A stretch of DNA of 64,000 nucleotides from Larix kaempferi (taxonomy: Eukaryota > Streptophyta > Pinopsida > Pinales > Pinaceae): contig BSBM01001448.1 of assembly GCA_027924585.1 (NCBI GenBank), positions 868,001-932,000 on the forward strand. Reading direction: 5' to 3'. How positions within the stretch are numbered: the first letter of the stretch is position 1; each line of letters begins with the position of its first letter. Of this stretch, positions 11,291 to 22,133 are shown piece by piece. The position numbers and the translations under genes are program-made. The notes beneath the pieces are model-generated. The model worked only from the letters and a program-made list of their open reading frames with translations, was not told the origin of the DNA and did not search any database.

Positions 11291-12978
11291 AGGCTGCTTG
11301 GGATTACGATCCGGATTGCGGTTGGGAGGAGCAACATTGTGATTTTGCGGAGGATTGGGAGGTGGAGGACCTTGATGTTGTTGGTTATTACCCGGTTACG
11401 TCCTCTTCCATGATTCTATTACGCACCTTGGTTGCGCTGGTTGTTCTGGTGCTGGGGCTGGTTGTGCTGTGTGTACACTTGCCCTTGAGCAGTGGGAGGA
11501 TTTTGGTTCGCCGCAAGTGCGGGAGTAAGTTGTGGTGGATAATAAGCCTGTGGGGATGGAGGTGGACCAGTGACCTACTGGGGTTGTTGGTAACCCTGAG
11601 CTATTGGAGGTGTTGGGTTAGCTGTCACAACTTGTTGTGGATAATACATTGGTTGAGGTGCAGCTGGGGGGGCGTATGCAGGTGGTGCATGACCAAAGCA
11701 CTGAGGTGGAAACGAAGGTCCATGGGTATGGTGGTGATGTGCCATGGGAGCATATGAACTGGTTGCTCCAGATTGAGATGTATCCCGCGAAAGGTTGGGA
11801 CCATGGCTAGGATGTGCAATGGAAAAGGGTTGGGGATGCGAGGCCATACGACCAATGATGCCATCAACGGCATGGGATGCCCCTGGCGCATCATGTTGGG
11901 ATGACTCACCCTGAGGGGCGTCTGGTATAATGGTATACAGATAACCCGACTGGGCGTAAATGAGGGCAAACTGTTGGGCTTTGAGGATGGCCTCTTCTTC
12001 AGACTGGGGTCATTCGGATGCCACATCCTTCGCAATGAGAGGGAGGAGGGATTTGAGAAACCAATCTAAGAAGATACGGTCGTCTAACTTGATTTTGCAG
12101 AGGCTTCGGCGTCGACGCCACTCATGAATGTGGTCAGTGATGTGGGTGGCCGTGTTCTGTCTGCAAGACAGTAGGATCTCAACTCCCGCATCATAGCGGA
12201 CAAATAACTGGAAGAACTGCAGGAAGGTCTAGGCAAGGGAGGTAAAGGTGGCATGCGTCCCATGGGGCTACTCGATATACCACTTAGCTGCAGAGCTAGT
12301 GAAGGTGCGCTTTAACAGACGGAGGCGGACAGAGTCGTCCACTATGGAGTTGGAGGAACACCATAGATGGAAGGACATGATATGGTTCTGGGGGTCCTCA
12401 CCTACCTTGCCCTCAAACTTAGGGATGTCAGAGGGGAGTTTGGTGGGCATGTGAGGCCATGCAAGATCGTGTCTGATAGGATCATTGGTGAGCCTGGCTA
12501 AGTCTGAAAAGTTAAGACTCGCCATGTACGGTAAACTAGCAGATGTAGTGACTGGGACTGGGACATGACTAGTCATGGTGGTATGATGTAGGGGTCCAGT
12601 AGCGCCCAAAGGGATGCTAGGTATTGAAGGTATATGTCCTCCAATAGTTGTGGTCTGGTAAGGGCCAGCGTTTCCAAGTGCAACATGGGTTACACCAGGG
12701 TTAGGAATAGTAGTGGTGATTCCTGGAATCTGGGTTGTGGTAATCAGAGGGGGTGTGACCCCTATGTTGGGCATACCCATAACAGGTGGTGGCCCTGTGT
12801 TGGGAATTCCTATAACAGGAGGTGGCCCTGTGTTGGGCATTCCTAAAGGTGGAGTGTTGCCCATATTAGGCATACCTAGGGGGGTGGGTGTTGCCATGGA
12901 TGGCACCGTAGTAGCAGGGTCTATAGATGTCTCTCCTATGGTGTTGGTAAAAAGTGGGTCAAATGGTGTTCCAGCCAT
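11291..12978 (-). pseudogene. element B Gag (retrotrans_gag type), broken
   Basis: An N-terminal low-complexity region carries an 11-residue repeat (NTGPPPVIGIP and variants, DNA 12765-12850). The Gag core begins LPSDIPKFEGKVGEDPQNHI and SFHLWCSSNSIVDDSVRLRLL. The frame stops at 12268, yet Gag continues beyond it (HITDHIHEWRRRRS, WFLKSLLPLIAKDV, AQQFALIYAQSGYLY near 11930-12170), with further stops at about 12230 and 12010. A Pro/His/Gln-rich linker (11575-11847) leads to the zinc knuckle. The same Gag blocks occur in E (41272-40016) and F (30732-30934 and 45437-45857). Confidence 0.8.
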
Positions 12979-14935
12979 AAGGTTGGTTGGGAATAACTCG
13001 GTAGGGTTTTCGGATTCTGACTCAAAATCAAATGTGAAGTGAGGCGTGTCAAAATCGGATGACTGTCTGTTTGACCGACGATGTGTCGAGTTAAGGGATA
13101 AGGCTCGGCGTCGGTGACATGGCGAGCCAAGTAGACTGAACTCTAGGAGTTCGCCCTGAAGACGACGAGAGCGTCTAAAATTCTCAATGGTGAGAAATAA
13201 GTTTTTTGTGGAAAAATCTTATGTGTAAAATGGTAATGTATAAAAAAATCAAAACCCTAATGCAACCAAGAGTGCAAGAAGGGGAGTGAAAATGAAGGCT
13301 CTCAGGCCAAAAAATCAACCTCAAAAAAGGCACTTATTATAGCAGTTGTGCTATAATAAGTGGAGGGATGCAAAAAATGGTCAGAGCACCAACATGCAAA
13401 CATCTTCTAGAAAAAATAGGTGTAACTAGACCAAAGGTGGATTGAATCATGCAAACACCTAACTAAAAGTATTGTGAACCAACAAACGATATTCTCTGCA
13501 AGGTGATGAAATCCAAGTCAGATAATATTGAGTGTTGAGTCAACGACTAGATATCCCTCTACCGGGAGGGACACCGGGTAATCAATCCTAAAGAATGGTA
13601 ACTAGGATACTCCGTTCATGACACGTCGAGAAAAGGTAAATCTGTCGTTTGGTCCTTTATCGCAATACCCCCATACAGGGATATCCTGAGAACTGTGAAT
13701 GGTAGCCCTTCGGTTACTGAATGGATTTCGGTATTCCACTCAGGCTTCCGGAACCATCCTCGTGACTTCAACCCTCCTAGGGGAGAGGCCTTCCCTTAAA
13801 TCGGTTGTGATCGTGCCAAAAAATACTAGGAGATTTTGGTTCTCTAATGGACAACAACTATGTCTCAGATGTAATAACTGAGGGGTGTTATTGGAACACC
13901 TATCCCCTCAATACTACCTAGCTACAAAGTTCTTTTAAGTGTTCCCCAAGTGGGGTTAAAAGTTTGTTGAAGTTAGGGTTCATTTTAAGGCTCAGTTTAA
14001 ATTATGTGTTTGAGTGGGTGCACGTGTGATATTTTAAACTGAAATTGACAAAGTAAATGCTAAGTATTCTAAAAACAAAGGATTTTTTGAAAATAGAAAA
14101 GCAAATAATATGACTTTTTCAATAAATGGAAATTAAATACTTTGCAAAGACTATTCAAAAAACAAAGGATCTTTTGAAATAGGAAAGCAAATAATATAAC
14201 TTCTTTAAGAAATAAATGGATTTCTTTTTCAAAAATTGCTATGGGAAAAAATCAAAGAAGTAAACAGCAAAAATTTTAATCTAGATAAAATGCAAATAAA
14301 TCCTTCTTTCAATTTCTGAAAATTTTTAAAAAGACTTTTTCAAAGGTGCATTCTAAATAGTAAAATTTTCCTATGGCTGTAAATAATACTGGAATCTTAG
14401 TATTGTAAAATGTGCAATATGGGCAGAAAAAACAGTAAAAAATTAATTTTTTAAACGGATCGGCCGAATGAAAAAATTGGCATCACGGGTTTTGACAGAA
14501 CAGCTGCGATGGACCACGCGGGTTTCTGTCGCGCAGTCGCGATGGCAAGCACGGGTTTCAGCTGTGAAGCCGCGATGTGCAGCGCGGGAATTCGTCACAC
14601 AGTCGCAATGTGCAGCGCAGAAAATGTCCGCGAAGCCGCGATGTGTAGCGCGCTAATCGACCGCGAAGCCGCGGTGAACTGCGCGGAAAAGAGACGCGCA
14701 GTCACGATGAGCCGCGCGACTGTTGGGAAAAAAGCCGCAAGGTGAAAGCCGTATGCGGACGCCAAAAAACGAACCCGGAAATTGAGAATTTCGGGCTGTT
14801 AATGGCTAAAAAATTGGCCAAGGTCTAAAACAACAATGGATCTGCTGTCTAGGGTGGCAGATCTATGAATTAAACTAACTAATACTATCAAAAACTAAGA
14901 TCTAAATCAAAAGTGAGATCTAAATATTCGAAAAG
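12979..14935 (-). other. element B 5' leader
   Basis: About 2 kb without a supported ORF lies between the primer site and gag. It includes an A/T-rich part (14050-14450) and a strikingly GC-rich tandem tract at 14495-14745 listed separately. Sequence near 13540-13900 has word-level similarity to the leader of element E near 43300-43440. Confidence 0.6.
14495..14745. repeat. GC-rich minisatellite, about 36-bp units, in leader of element B
   Basis: The words 'gccgcgatgtgcagcgcg', 'cgcacagtcgcgatg' and 'gaagccgcgatgt' recur about every 36 bases for roughly seven degenerate units. GC content stands out against A/T-rich surroundings on both sides. The tract lies about 200 bases from the primer site, where packaging or dimerisation signals of a retroelement RNA would be expected. 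That role is only a guess. Confidence 0.7.
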
Positions 14936-14952
14936 CAGCGGAGTTGCCAAAA
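14936..14952 (-). other. primer-binding-site-like sequence of element B
   Basis: On the minus strand the bases right after the LTR read GT then TTTTGGCAACTCCGCTGC. The form resembles the TTGGCGACTCCACTGG-type primer sites of plant gypsy elements. The tRNA identity is not established. Confidence 0.6.
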
Positions 14953-14954
14953 AC

Positions 14955-15660
14955 TGTTGGGTTGGTTTTGCAACCAAGCTTAGTGCTATGGGCACATGCT
15001 AACTAGTAGTAGCAGTTTCAATATTAAGCAAAAACAATAAACTAAAACTAAACTAAAACTAAACTAGCATGTGCATCTTTGAACTAAAAAACAAGAACAA
15101 GAAATATAGAAAATAAATTTGTATTGAAAATGGGGGCAAGCAAGTGCTTGCAATAACAATACCTCCAAATGATGAAGATAGTTGAGAAGCTCCAATGGTG
15201 AGCAACTCCAAACTCCAAAGGGTCCTTTCTCCAAGGTTGCTACAATGGCCAAAAGCTCAAGGGAGATTTTGGCAGCATGAGGATAGGAAGATGGATGGAT
15301 GTGAAATGAGGAGCCCCTACCACCTTTTTATAGGTTTTGGTGGTGGGGAATACCATTTGTGGTTTTGTGGAAACCAATGGTATTGACCAACATGGTTTAG
15401 GTACTTTTCCCTCCTTTTTCCTTTTTTTAATATTTTTATTATTTTTATTCCCTTTTTAATATTTTTGGGAATTTTGGACCCTTTTTAAGGGTTTTTTAAT
15501 GTTTTTTTAGGAAAAATAATCTTTTTGAGTGGGAAAAGGGGTGTATTAAGGTCTTTTGGTGACCTTTTGTTGGCTTTAGAGGCTCAGATGGTGGAAAAAG
15601 TGGACAAATGGGTCATGTGAATAAGGGAATGAGCTAGTGAGCACTTTTTGGGTGTTAACA
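14955..15660 (-). repeat. element B 5' LTR (706 bp)
   Basis: TGTTGGGTTGG...GTGTTAACA, a near-identical partner of 5714-6412. In minus orientation it is the upstream LTR, because the primer-site-like sequence abuts it at 14936-14954. High similarity between the two LTRs indicates a fairly recent insertion. Confidence 0.93.
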
Positions 15661-16025
15661 CCTGGGATGCTTCAGCCAGGTTTTGTGATGGGTCACATGT
15701 AATGTGCTCCTGGGAGATCCTACAGGTAGAGCTGTGTGCTCGTAATAGCCTGGGATGCTGCAGCCAGGTTTTGTGACGCATGTAATAAGTCCTGAGGATT
15801 CCACAGTATGGCCAGTGATGATGAAGACCTGCAAGTGGTGGGCCTACATCTAGTATGAAAAAGGACTAGCTCTGTAGAACTCCCTATGACGAGTAGAGTC
15901 ATAGATTGGTTGAGATAGCAGCAGCAGTGACGATGATGATGACAATGCATCGATGACGATGATCCCGAGAAGAAGACTTGTCTAGCAGATCTGTGTCGAG
16001 AAATACCTTCCTAGTTAAGAGGGAG
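15661..16025 (+). repeat. 3' tandem-repeat tract of copia A (right part) and PPT
   Basis: It begins with the CCTGG duplication (15661-15665) and resumes the 'cctgggatgcttcagccaggttttgtg' unit interrupted at 5713. It then passes into single-copy sequence (GATGATGACAATG...) also present in antisense beside the C/D LTR (22823-23100). The PPT 'taagagggag' lies at 16016-16025, directly before the LTR. Confidence 0.85.
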
Positions 16026-16624
16026 TGTTGATGTATATGTAACTTCGGAATGTATTTCATCTATGTATTTTATATATATTTATTGTACCCTTATAAGAGA
16101 TGTGTTATTCCTCTATAAGGAAGTGTCATCATGTGGATTGACAAGTGTCGCAAGTGTGTGTACTTGCCGATGGGTTATTATACCACCATTTGGGGTTGGC
16201 CCTGAATTATATATAATATAATGTGGATGTATCTAGATAGACAAGTCGGCCCCATAAGGTCACTGGGCAAAAAGGTTAGTATAAATAGAGATCGGAGATC
16301 TCTATTTTACTCACTCGGAAAAGTAACTCACTCTCACTTGAAAAGTGGTGCACTAGTGAGGAGGAGGATCATTTGCTATCAGGAGACTATCTCAGTGTTA
16401 TTTGGTTGTACTTTGGTTGAGCCATTGCTCTCTCTATCTCTGAGGAAGTTGTGGGGTTTTTCACCTTAGGGTTTTCCCCACGGAAACTCTGTGTCTCTTG
16501 TCTTTTATGCTTTTGATTCTTGTGATGCTTTTCATATTGTGATTGTCATGCATTGATATACTATAGATGTTATTCTCTCAGCAAATATCATGGAGTATTG
16601 TGAATTAATGCTCAAAATTTAACA
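16026..16624 (+). repeat. copia A 3' LTR (599 bp)
   Basis: TGTTGATGTATATG...AATTTAACA, preceded by the PPT. It is homologous along its length, with indels, to the inverted LTR at 22134-22822. It contains TATAAATA at 16280-16287 and a run of conserved words downstream ('ggggtttttcacctta', 'gttttccccacg', 'aactctgtgtctctt'). The flanking bases CCAGG at 16625-16629 would be the right target-site copy. The left copy is outside the window. Confidence 0.92.
16280..16306 (+). promoter_or_regulatory. LTR TATA box overlapping a perfect hairpin
   Basis: TATAAATA at 16280-16287 runs into a 10-bp perfect stem (16284-16293 with 16297-16306; aatagagatc/gatctctatt) with a 3-base loop. The relative LTR at 22134-22822 has an 11-bp stem at the same place with a different inner sequence. 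The position suits the start of the element's transcript (R region). Confidence 0.7.
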
Positions 16625-17460
16625 CCAGGGCACAAATTAGATGTGGTCATGGAAAAACCTCAAAAGATCATCCCAGGCCTGATTATGAGCACACGACTCA
16701 ACCTATCGGATCTCCCAGGGCACAGATTACATGCCATAGGACAAAACCTCGAAAGAGCATTTGCCAGATATCCCAGGGCACAACTTACATGCCATAGGAA
16801 AAACCTTGAAAGACTATCTGCAAATCTCCCAGGGCACAAATTATATGCTTATCTTCACAACCTGTTCCACGGCCACAGAGTATCAACCTAATACTCATCA
16901 TACATCATCCTAATGTACACATGATCATCCTGATCATAACCATTGCATCGTCCTGCTGCATGTCATCTGGAGCAACATCCTGAAGCTCATCATCCATGAT
17001 CATCCTAATCATACAATGCATCTACCTGATGCATACCAAGTATCTACTTCATACATACCATCATACATGATCCACCTGATCATACAATGTATCCACCTGA
17101 TACACATACAAATACATGATCCACCTGATCATACCTGATACATATCAACATACATGATCTACCTGATCATACAACATATCCACCTGATACATATACATAT
17201 ACATGTTCCAAGCATCCAACATGATGCATATTCAAATACATACAAATGATCCAACTGATCATATCTAGCAACCAACATGATGCATACATACATAAATGAT
17301 CCAACTGATCATATCTAGCATCCAACATGACGCATGCATACATAAATGATCCAACTGATCATATCCAGTATCCAACATGATGCATACATACATAAATGAT
17401 GTATATATATATACAGAGCAATAACTAGAGCATCGTCCTGATGCTCATCATCCAACGCTT
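16625..17460 (-). repeat. 3' tandem-repeat tract of copia C
   Basis: Reverse-complement relatives of the tract at 4660-5710. There are 'ccagggcacaaattacatg...cctcgaaagag' units at 16625-16860 and 'gatccaactgatcatatctagcatccaacatgatgcatacatac' units of about 60 bases at 17210-17400. No coding signal is present. Confidence 0.85.
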
Positions 17461-17551
17461 AGATCCACAGCCATGTGAAGGATCCTCCTTCCAACATGCT
17501 TGGAATGGCTTCTGCAAATGTCTCCATCACTTCTTCCTTGAAGTGTCATTG

Positions 17552-19142
17552 ATCTGAAGAACACCAAGCCTCTCTCTGAAGTACTCGAACTTCACTCTGG
17601 CTAGTGGCTTCGCGAGCACATCTGCATCCTGCTCATCCGTCGCAACATATAGTAGCTTCACTGCTCCTCTCTACACCATATCCCTGATATAGTGATATTT
17701 GATCTCTATGTGTTTCAAACTATCGTGGAACACCGGGTTCTCAGACAGCTTCACACAACTCTAGTTGTAACAAAAGATACCAGTAGCCTCCAGCGGTAAA
17801 TCAAATAACTCTGATAGTAGCTTCCGTAGCCATACTGCCTCACAACTAGCCGAACAGGCTACACCATACTCTACCTCAGTTGTACTTAGTGCTACGCAGG
17901 ACTGCTTCCTGCTAAACCAAGAGATCACACCTGATCCCATACTGAAGCAGCACCCATAAGTGGTCTTCCTATCTGCAGCACTTCCTGCCCAATCTGAATC
18001 AACATAACCCTGCAGGTTAAACTTTTGATTCGCATCATACTAGAGCCCATAATCAACTCTACCCTTTAGGTACCTCAGAATATGCTTTACAACAACCAGG
18101 TGAACACTCCTCGAATCTGTCAGGAAATGGCTCAATGTGTTCACAGTAAAGCAAATATATGGTCTCGCGTTTGTCAGGTACATCAAGGACCCAATCATCT
18201 GACGATACATCGTGACATTAATCGGATCAAATGAAGCATCACACAGAAAATTCAAGTTCGATGCCATAGGTGTGGCCATGGCCTTGCAGTCGATCATCCC
18301 AAACCTCTTCAGGATCTTCACTGCATACTTCCCTTGTCCAAGGAAGATTCGATCTGTACTTTGCCACACCTCCATGCCTAGAAAATAGTGCATCATTCCC
18401 AAGTCCTTCATCTCGAACTCGACAACAAGCTTCCACTACGTGTCGGCAATCAATCTGTCCTCACCTATAACAAACAGGTTATCCGTATACAAAAGTAGTA
18501 TCACTGGATTTCCTTCCTCAACCTTGTAGTAAATGTTGGAATCCGCTTTACTCTTGGTAAAGCGCAAACTGGATAGAAAGCTATCTATCCTACCATACCA
18601 AATTCTGCACATGTATGAATTCATGTCATGTGTCTCAAAATCAAGTGGATGCTCCACATACACTTCCTTTTCGACTACACCATTCAAGAAAGTTGTCTTG
18701 ACATCCATCTGGTGTATCTTCCATTTCATCACTGCAGCTAGAGCAAGTACTGATCTGATAGAAGTGTGCCTGGCGATAGATGTAGAAGTCTCTTCATACT
18801 CAATCCCTTTTTCTGGGAGAAGCCACGAGCTACAAACCTTGTTTTGTATTTCTCCATGCTACCATCTGCAGCATGCTTGATCTTATAGATCCATTTGGAA
18901 GTCATAGAAGACGTCATAGCAGACTTCCCTTCAGGTCTCAGGACTGCATCCCAAACATCATTCTTCATGATCGACTGGTACTCCTCGATCATGGCATTCT
19001 TCCCGAATCCTGGGAAATTGAATATATTCAATATCTTCAATAGATATCTTTGTTGCTGGAACAAATGTTGTAGTCCTTCTTTTGTAGGTGATGGTATATG
19101 ATATTTCCTACAAAAAAGGTTAAATTGCATGATTAGAAACAT
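17552..19142 (-). pseudogene. copia C reverse transcriptase and RNase H, decayed
   Basis: RT begins near 19030 (MIEEYQSIMKNDVWDAV, RFVARGFSQKKG). It continues through MDVKTTFLNGVVEKEVYVEHP (18700) to the active-site region, which reads LLLYTDNLFVIG instead of YVDD, so two of the four signature residues are changed. The thumb (KDLGMMHYFLGMEV) and RNase H follow down to about 17552. Stops include a TAG in the RNase H 'DNQS' motif (Gln codon, near 17760), one near 18040, and the TAG after 'DMV' shared with element A. Small deletions occur around 18430 and 18600. It cannot encode an active enzyme. Confidence 0.85.
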
Positions 19143-19512
19143 CTCATAGTTTTCAGAACAAATTCTTACACATAAAGAAATATGTCATACAGTCATGCAA
19201 TTATTTTAGCCAATGCTTCAATACAACATTCATCCATATCCTGTAACTTTCTAGATGCCTTCCAATCTCTACCAGAACATTGTTAAGAGTTTTCACTACT
19301 CCCAACATGTCAGCAAAGAGGTTTCATTCTAGATAAGTAGCAATGGAATGTTGTACAGTGCCATAGGCCACTTACCCATGTATATTAGTAGTATACTGTT
19401 CATCAATGCAACTATTCTAATATGCATAATACACAACCTAATTCTAGGAACATGAGTATGTACATTATTGAACAGTATTATTTAAACAATAAAATATGCA
19501 AGGAATGATAAT

Positions 19513-19635
19513 TCAAATACTTATCTTTATTTGTTTGTTGGGTTGACTCCCTCTCAGTCTTTGCTTCTTTTTTGCAACTCCATTCTGATGTGGATTATGA
19601 GAAGTGGTCAACTCCCTCTGAATATCTGCATCCTT
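19513..19635 (-). pseudogene. copia C integrase catalytic-core remnant
   Basis: It reads RELTTSHNPHQNGVAKKKQ on the minus strand, the stretch around the third catalytic residue of the copia integrase. The Glu expected after 'NGVA' is Lys here. The sequence before it has been replaced by the 44-bp minisatellite at 19636-19855, and the integrase C-terminus that should follow is missing or unrecognisable. Confidence 0.6.
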
Positions 19636-19855
19636 GCAGAAACTACTGAAGTGTGCTCCTTCTTGATCTTTGCTTCCTTGCAGGAACAACTGGAGTGTGC
19701 TCTCTCTTGATCTTTGCCTCCTTCCAGGAACAACTGGAGTGTGCTCCCTCTTGATCTTTGCTTCCTTGAAGGAACAACTGGAGTGTGCTCCCTCTTGATC
19801 TTTGCTTCCTTGCAGGAACAACTGGAGTGTGCTCCCTCTTGATCTTTGCTTCCTG
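19636..19855. repeat. 44-bp minisatellite, five units
   Basis: Units start at 19636, 19680, 19724, 19768 and 19812, exactly 44 bases apart ('gcaggaacaactggagtgtg' and 'ctctctcttgatctttgc'). Because 44 is not a multiple of three, the minus-strand frame rotates from unit to unit, yet the ORF stays open through all five. The unit looks derived from the integrase segment next to it (KEAKIKREHT resembles the family's residues before 'ELTT'). Confidence 0.88.
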
Positions 19856-19859
19856 GATT

Positions 19860-20960
19860 ACCTGTCCTTGAACTTATATCCATCACTATGCATGCTTATT
19901 AGTATCATCATTGTGTTATCCTCGAGGTCTCATACATAATCACACATTCATTAGTATAATATTAATACTATCAAAACACAATAATCTTAAACATGTATAG
20001 TCATGATCATTTCAAACACAGATAATAAAAATTAGTATTCAAGGACTCTTATGGTTAGTCATATCATAAATTAAAGTAAGAAACATAATATGCCTAAACC
20101 GGTGATTACTCAAACCTATACTTTCATGAATCTTTTGTTTAGTCATATCATCAATTAAGGTAAGAAACATAATATGCATAAACCTATGATTACTCAAACC
20201 TATACTTTCATGACTCTTCTGGTTAGTCATATCATCAATTAAGGTAAGAAACATAATATGCATACACCCATGATTATTCGAACCTATGAATAATCATTAT
20301 CAATCATGCCATGTATACTTATATAAGAGTACTTATCACAAGGTAGGATTCTAACTTGATATAGGGAAAACATACCTGGATTGGTATGTTAGCTAGTTAT
20401 GTCTAACATACCCACATGATGTCTTCTTGTTCTCTTCAATGACTTATGCTAGTAACCTGCATATCTCATAGGTTAGCCATTATAGAACCAAGTTATACAT
20501 ACCTCGCAAATAGATCTTCTAAGTCATTCATGACAATGGATGAATCTTTGTCCTCATGTCATCATGATCATATGTTCTTGAACTAGAATATGATTTGTCT
20601 TTCTTGGTGTACCTTTCATGTTAGCGGACAACATAAACCTCATACAACACCATAATGAATTAGTACAATCATAAGTGTCAACACCCTAATCAATGAGTAT
20701 CTTCTATCATGCATTCATAATTTTATTTAGGTGATACGACAAGTCTAAATTTAATCAAGATTGTACTAACCGTAATAACATGAAGACGAACATACCATAA
20801 ACTTAATCATGAACAAATCGCGAAACATACCTGGATGAGTCATACCTGTCGAGATTGCTTGTAATATTCTTATGTAAGGTGTTATCCTCATCTCCCTCTA
20901 AAACAAGAACTTCTTCACTTATGCAAGTGACCAATCCATTCTCTTCTAGGATTAACCCAA
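19860..20960 (-). other. rearranged internal region of copia C with 84-bp repeats
   Basis: Gag and protease should lie here, but I recognise neither. At 20037-20290 three copies of an approximately 84-bp unit occur ('ttagtcatatcat' at 20056, 20139 and 20223). On the minus strand they read as a 28-residue repeat (HIMFLTLIDDMTNQKSHESIG). The remainder is A/T-rich without supported ORFs. Confidence 0.6.
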
Positions 20961-22121
20961 TCCACTTGATTTGCAGGAACTAGATCTGGAGCTGGATTAG
21001 GGGTTGTCAGAGAAACCCTAAAAATTCAAACTTTGAACTTCAAATTTCTGAAAGGATATAAATATGCGCCTTGATGAGCTGATCAAGCTAGTATACTCAT
21101 AATTTGAAAACTGCAAAGTTTCACCCCTCAAATTTTCCTTTGAAACTTCCAGATTCACTGGACATGACCCTGAACTAGGGTTTGATAAAGTCTACCCTTC
21201 TGCCCAATCAAAAGGTTCGATCCAAATCTCGAAGATTCTTTTTTTTTGAGGAGCTTCCAGCCGTGGTCACAGATTTCAAAAATTTCCATTTTTGCAGAAG
21301 CCCTAATTTTCCACTTTTCCGATCAAAGTCCCGAACTAGGGTCTGATCAAGCCCGGCCTTTTGCCCAACCAAAAATTTTGATCTTGGTCTCTAAATTTTG
21401 ATTTTGATGAGTATCAGTCATCCGTAGTCTCTGATTACAAAAAATTCCAACTTTCTCTGAAACCCTAAATTTTGGAAGCCATGAATGAAGGTGCACAAAA
21501 ATAATTCTGTTTTGACAGAAAAAAGTACCTAATTGTTTCTAGTGTAACTCCAAACTTTTCGATCCACAGGGTCTGAAATTGTTTTTTGTGATAGCTCTAC
21601 CTGTCATCTTTCCAACCCCATAGGTCTGACCTCAAATGGATTATCTAAGAGAGAGTTATTCCAAGTGTCGCAACATGACCTGTTTATGGGATAAAACAGG
21701 AGAGCGAACTTGTACGGCATGCCACATGTCACTGGTTCAGTTTTGGCCTCTAAAAAAGTTACCTGAGAAAGTAAAGTCCGTGCAATACCTGTCACATTTT
21801 ACAAAATTTCATTTGGATCTTCCTAGCCCAAGTTATGACCTTTTTTCCAAGGTCACCTGTTTATGACTGAGATCTGGAAGAGGCAGAAACCCTATATTGT
21901 ACAGATCTTAAATCACAAAGTACAATGAATTAGAGGTTTTCCTTTGGACAGAAGGTACATGGGGATCTTAGCTTTTCCTTGTACGATTTTTAGACCCTGA
22001 AACCTTGCCAAAATTTATATATAGCGAAAGTGCTACGATGAATGGTTTTTTCTATATCAAGTCCTAGCTTCGCAATTGCAACAAGTGTCATACATGCCAT
22101 ACCATGCCTTCTTTCAGGCTA
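20961..22121 (-). other. 5' leader of copia C
   Basis: Between the primer site and the position where gag should start. It matches the reverse complement of 1-470 in element A in several blocks ('aatatgcgccttgatgag', 'gtcagagaaaccctaaa'). No gene is supported. Confidence 0.65.
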
Positions 22122-22133
22122 GCTCTGATACCA
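22122..22133 (-). other. primer binding site, initiator tRNA-Met type
   Basis: The minus strand reads TGGTATCAGAGC immediately after the LTR terminus. This is the standard primer site of copia and many other plant LTR elements. Confidence 0.9.

Larger units (their letters stand above)
5714..15660 (-). mobile_element. non-autonomous Ty3/gypsy-type element B (gag-protease only)
   Basis: Complete element with LTRs at 5714-6412 and 14955-15660 (TGTTGG...TTAACA), perfect 5-bp CCTGG target duplications, a PPT next to the left LTR and a primer-site-like sequence next to the right LTR. Reading is on the minus strand. The internal region holds Gag, a retropepsin and a proline-rich zinc-knuckle region. 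After the last ORF (ending 8774) only 2.36 kb remain before the PPT, and I find no reverse transcriptase, RNase H or integrase motif there. Movement would need enzymes in trans, possibly from a relative such as element E, with which it shares Gag and protease features. Confidence 0.9.
1..16624 (+). mobile_element. Ty1/copia LTR retrotransposon A (5' LTR outside window), interrupted by element B
   Basis: The order is leader, gag, protease, integrase, RT, RNase H, a long tandem-repeat tract, a purine-rich PPT (GAGGGAG) and a 3' LTR at 16026-16624. Integrase upstream of RT is the copia order. The element is not contiguous: gypsy-type element B occupies 5714-15660 inside its 3' tandem repeats. 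The 5' LTR and primer site lie before position 1. The right flank continues directly into the tandem-repeat tract of the antiparallel relative C, so A appears to have inserted into C. Three in-frame stops make this copy defective. Confidence 0.9.
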
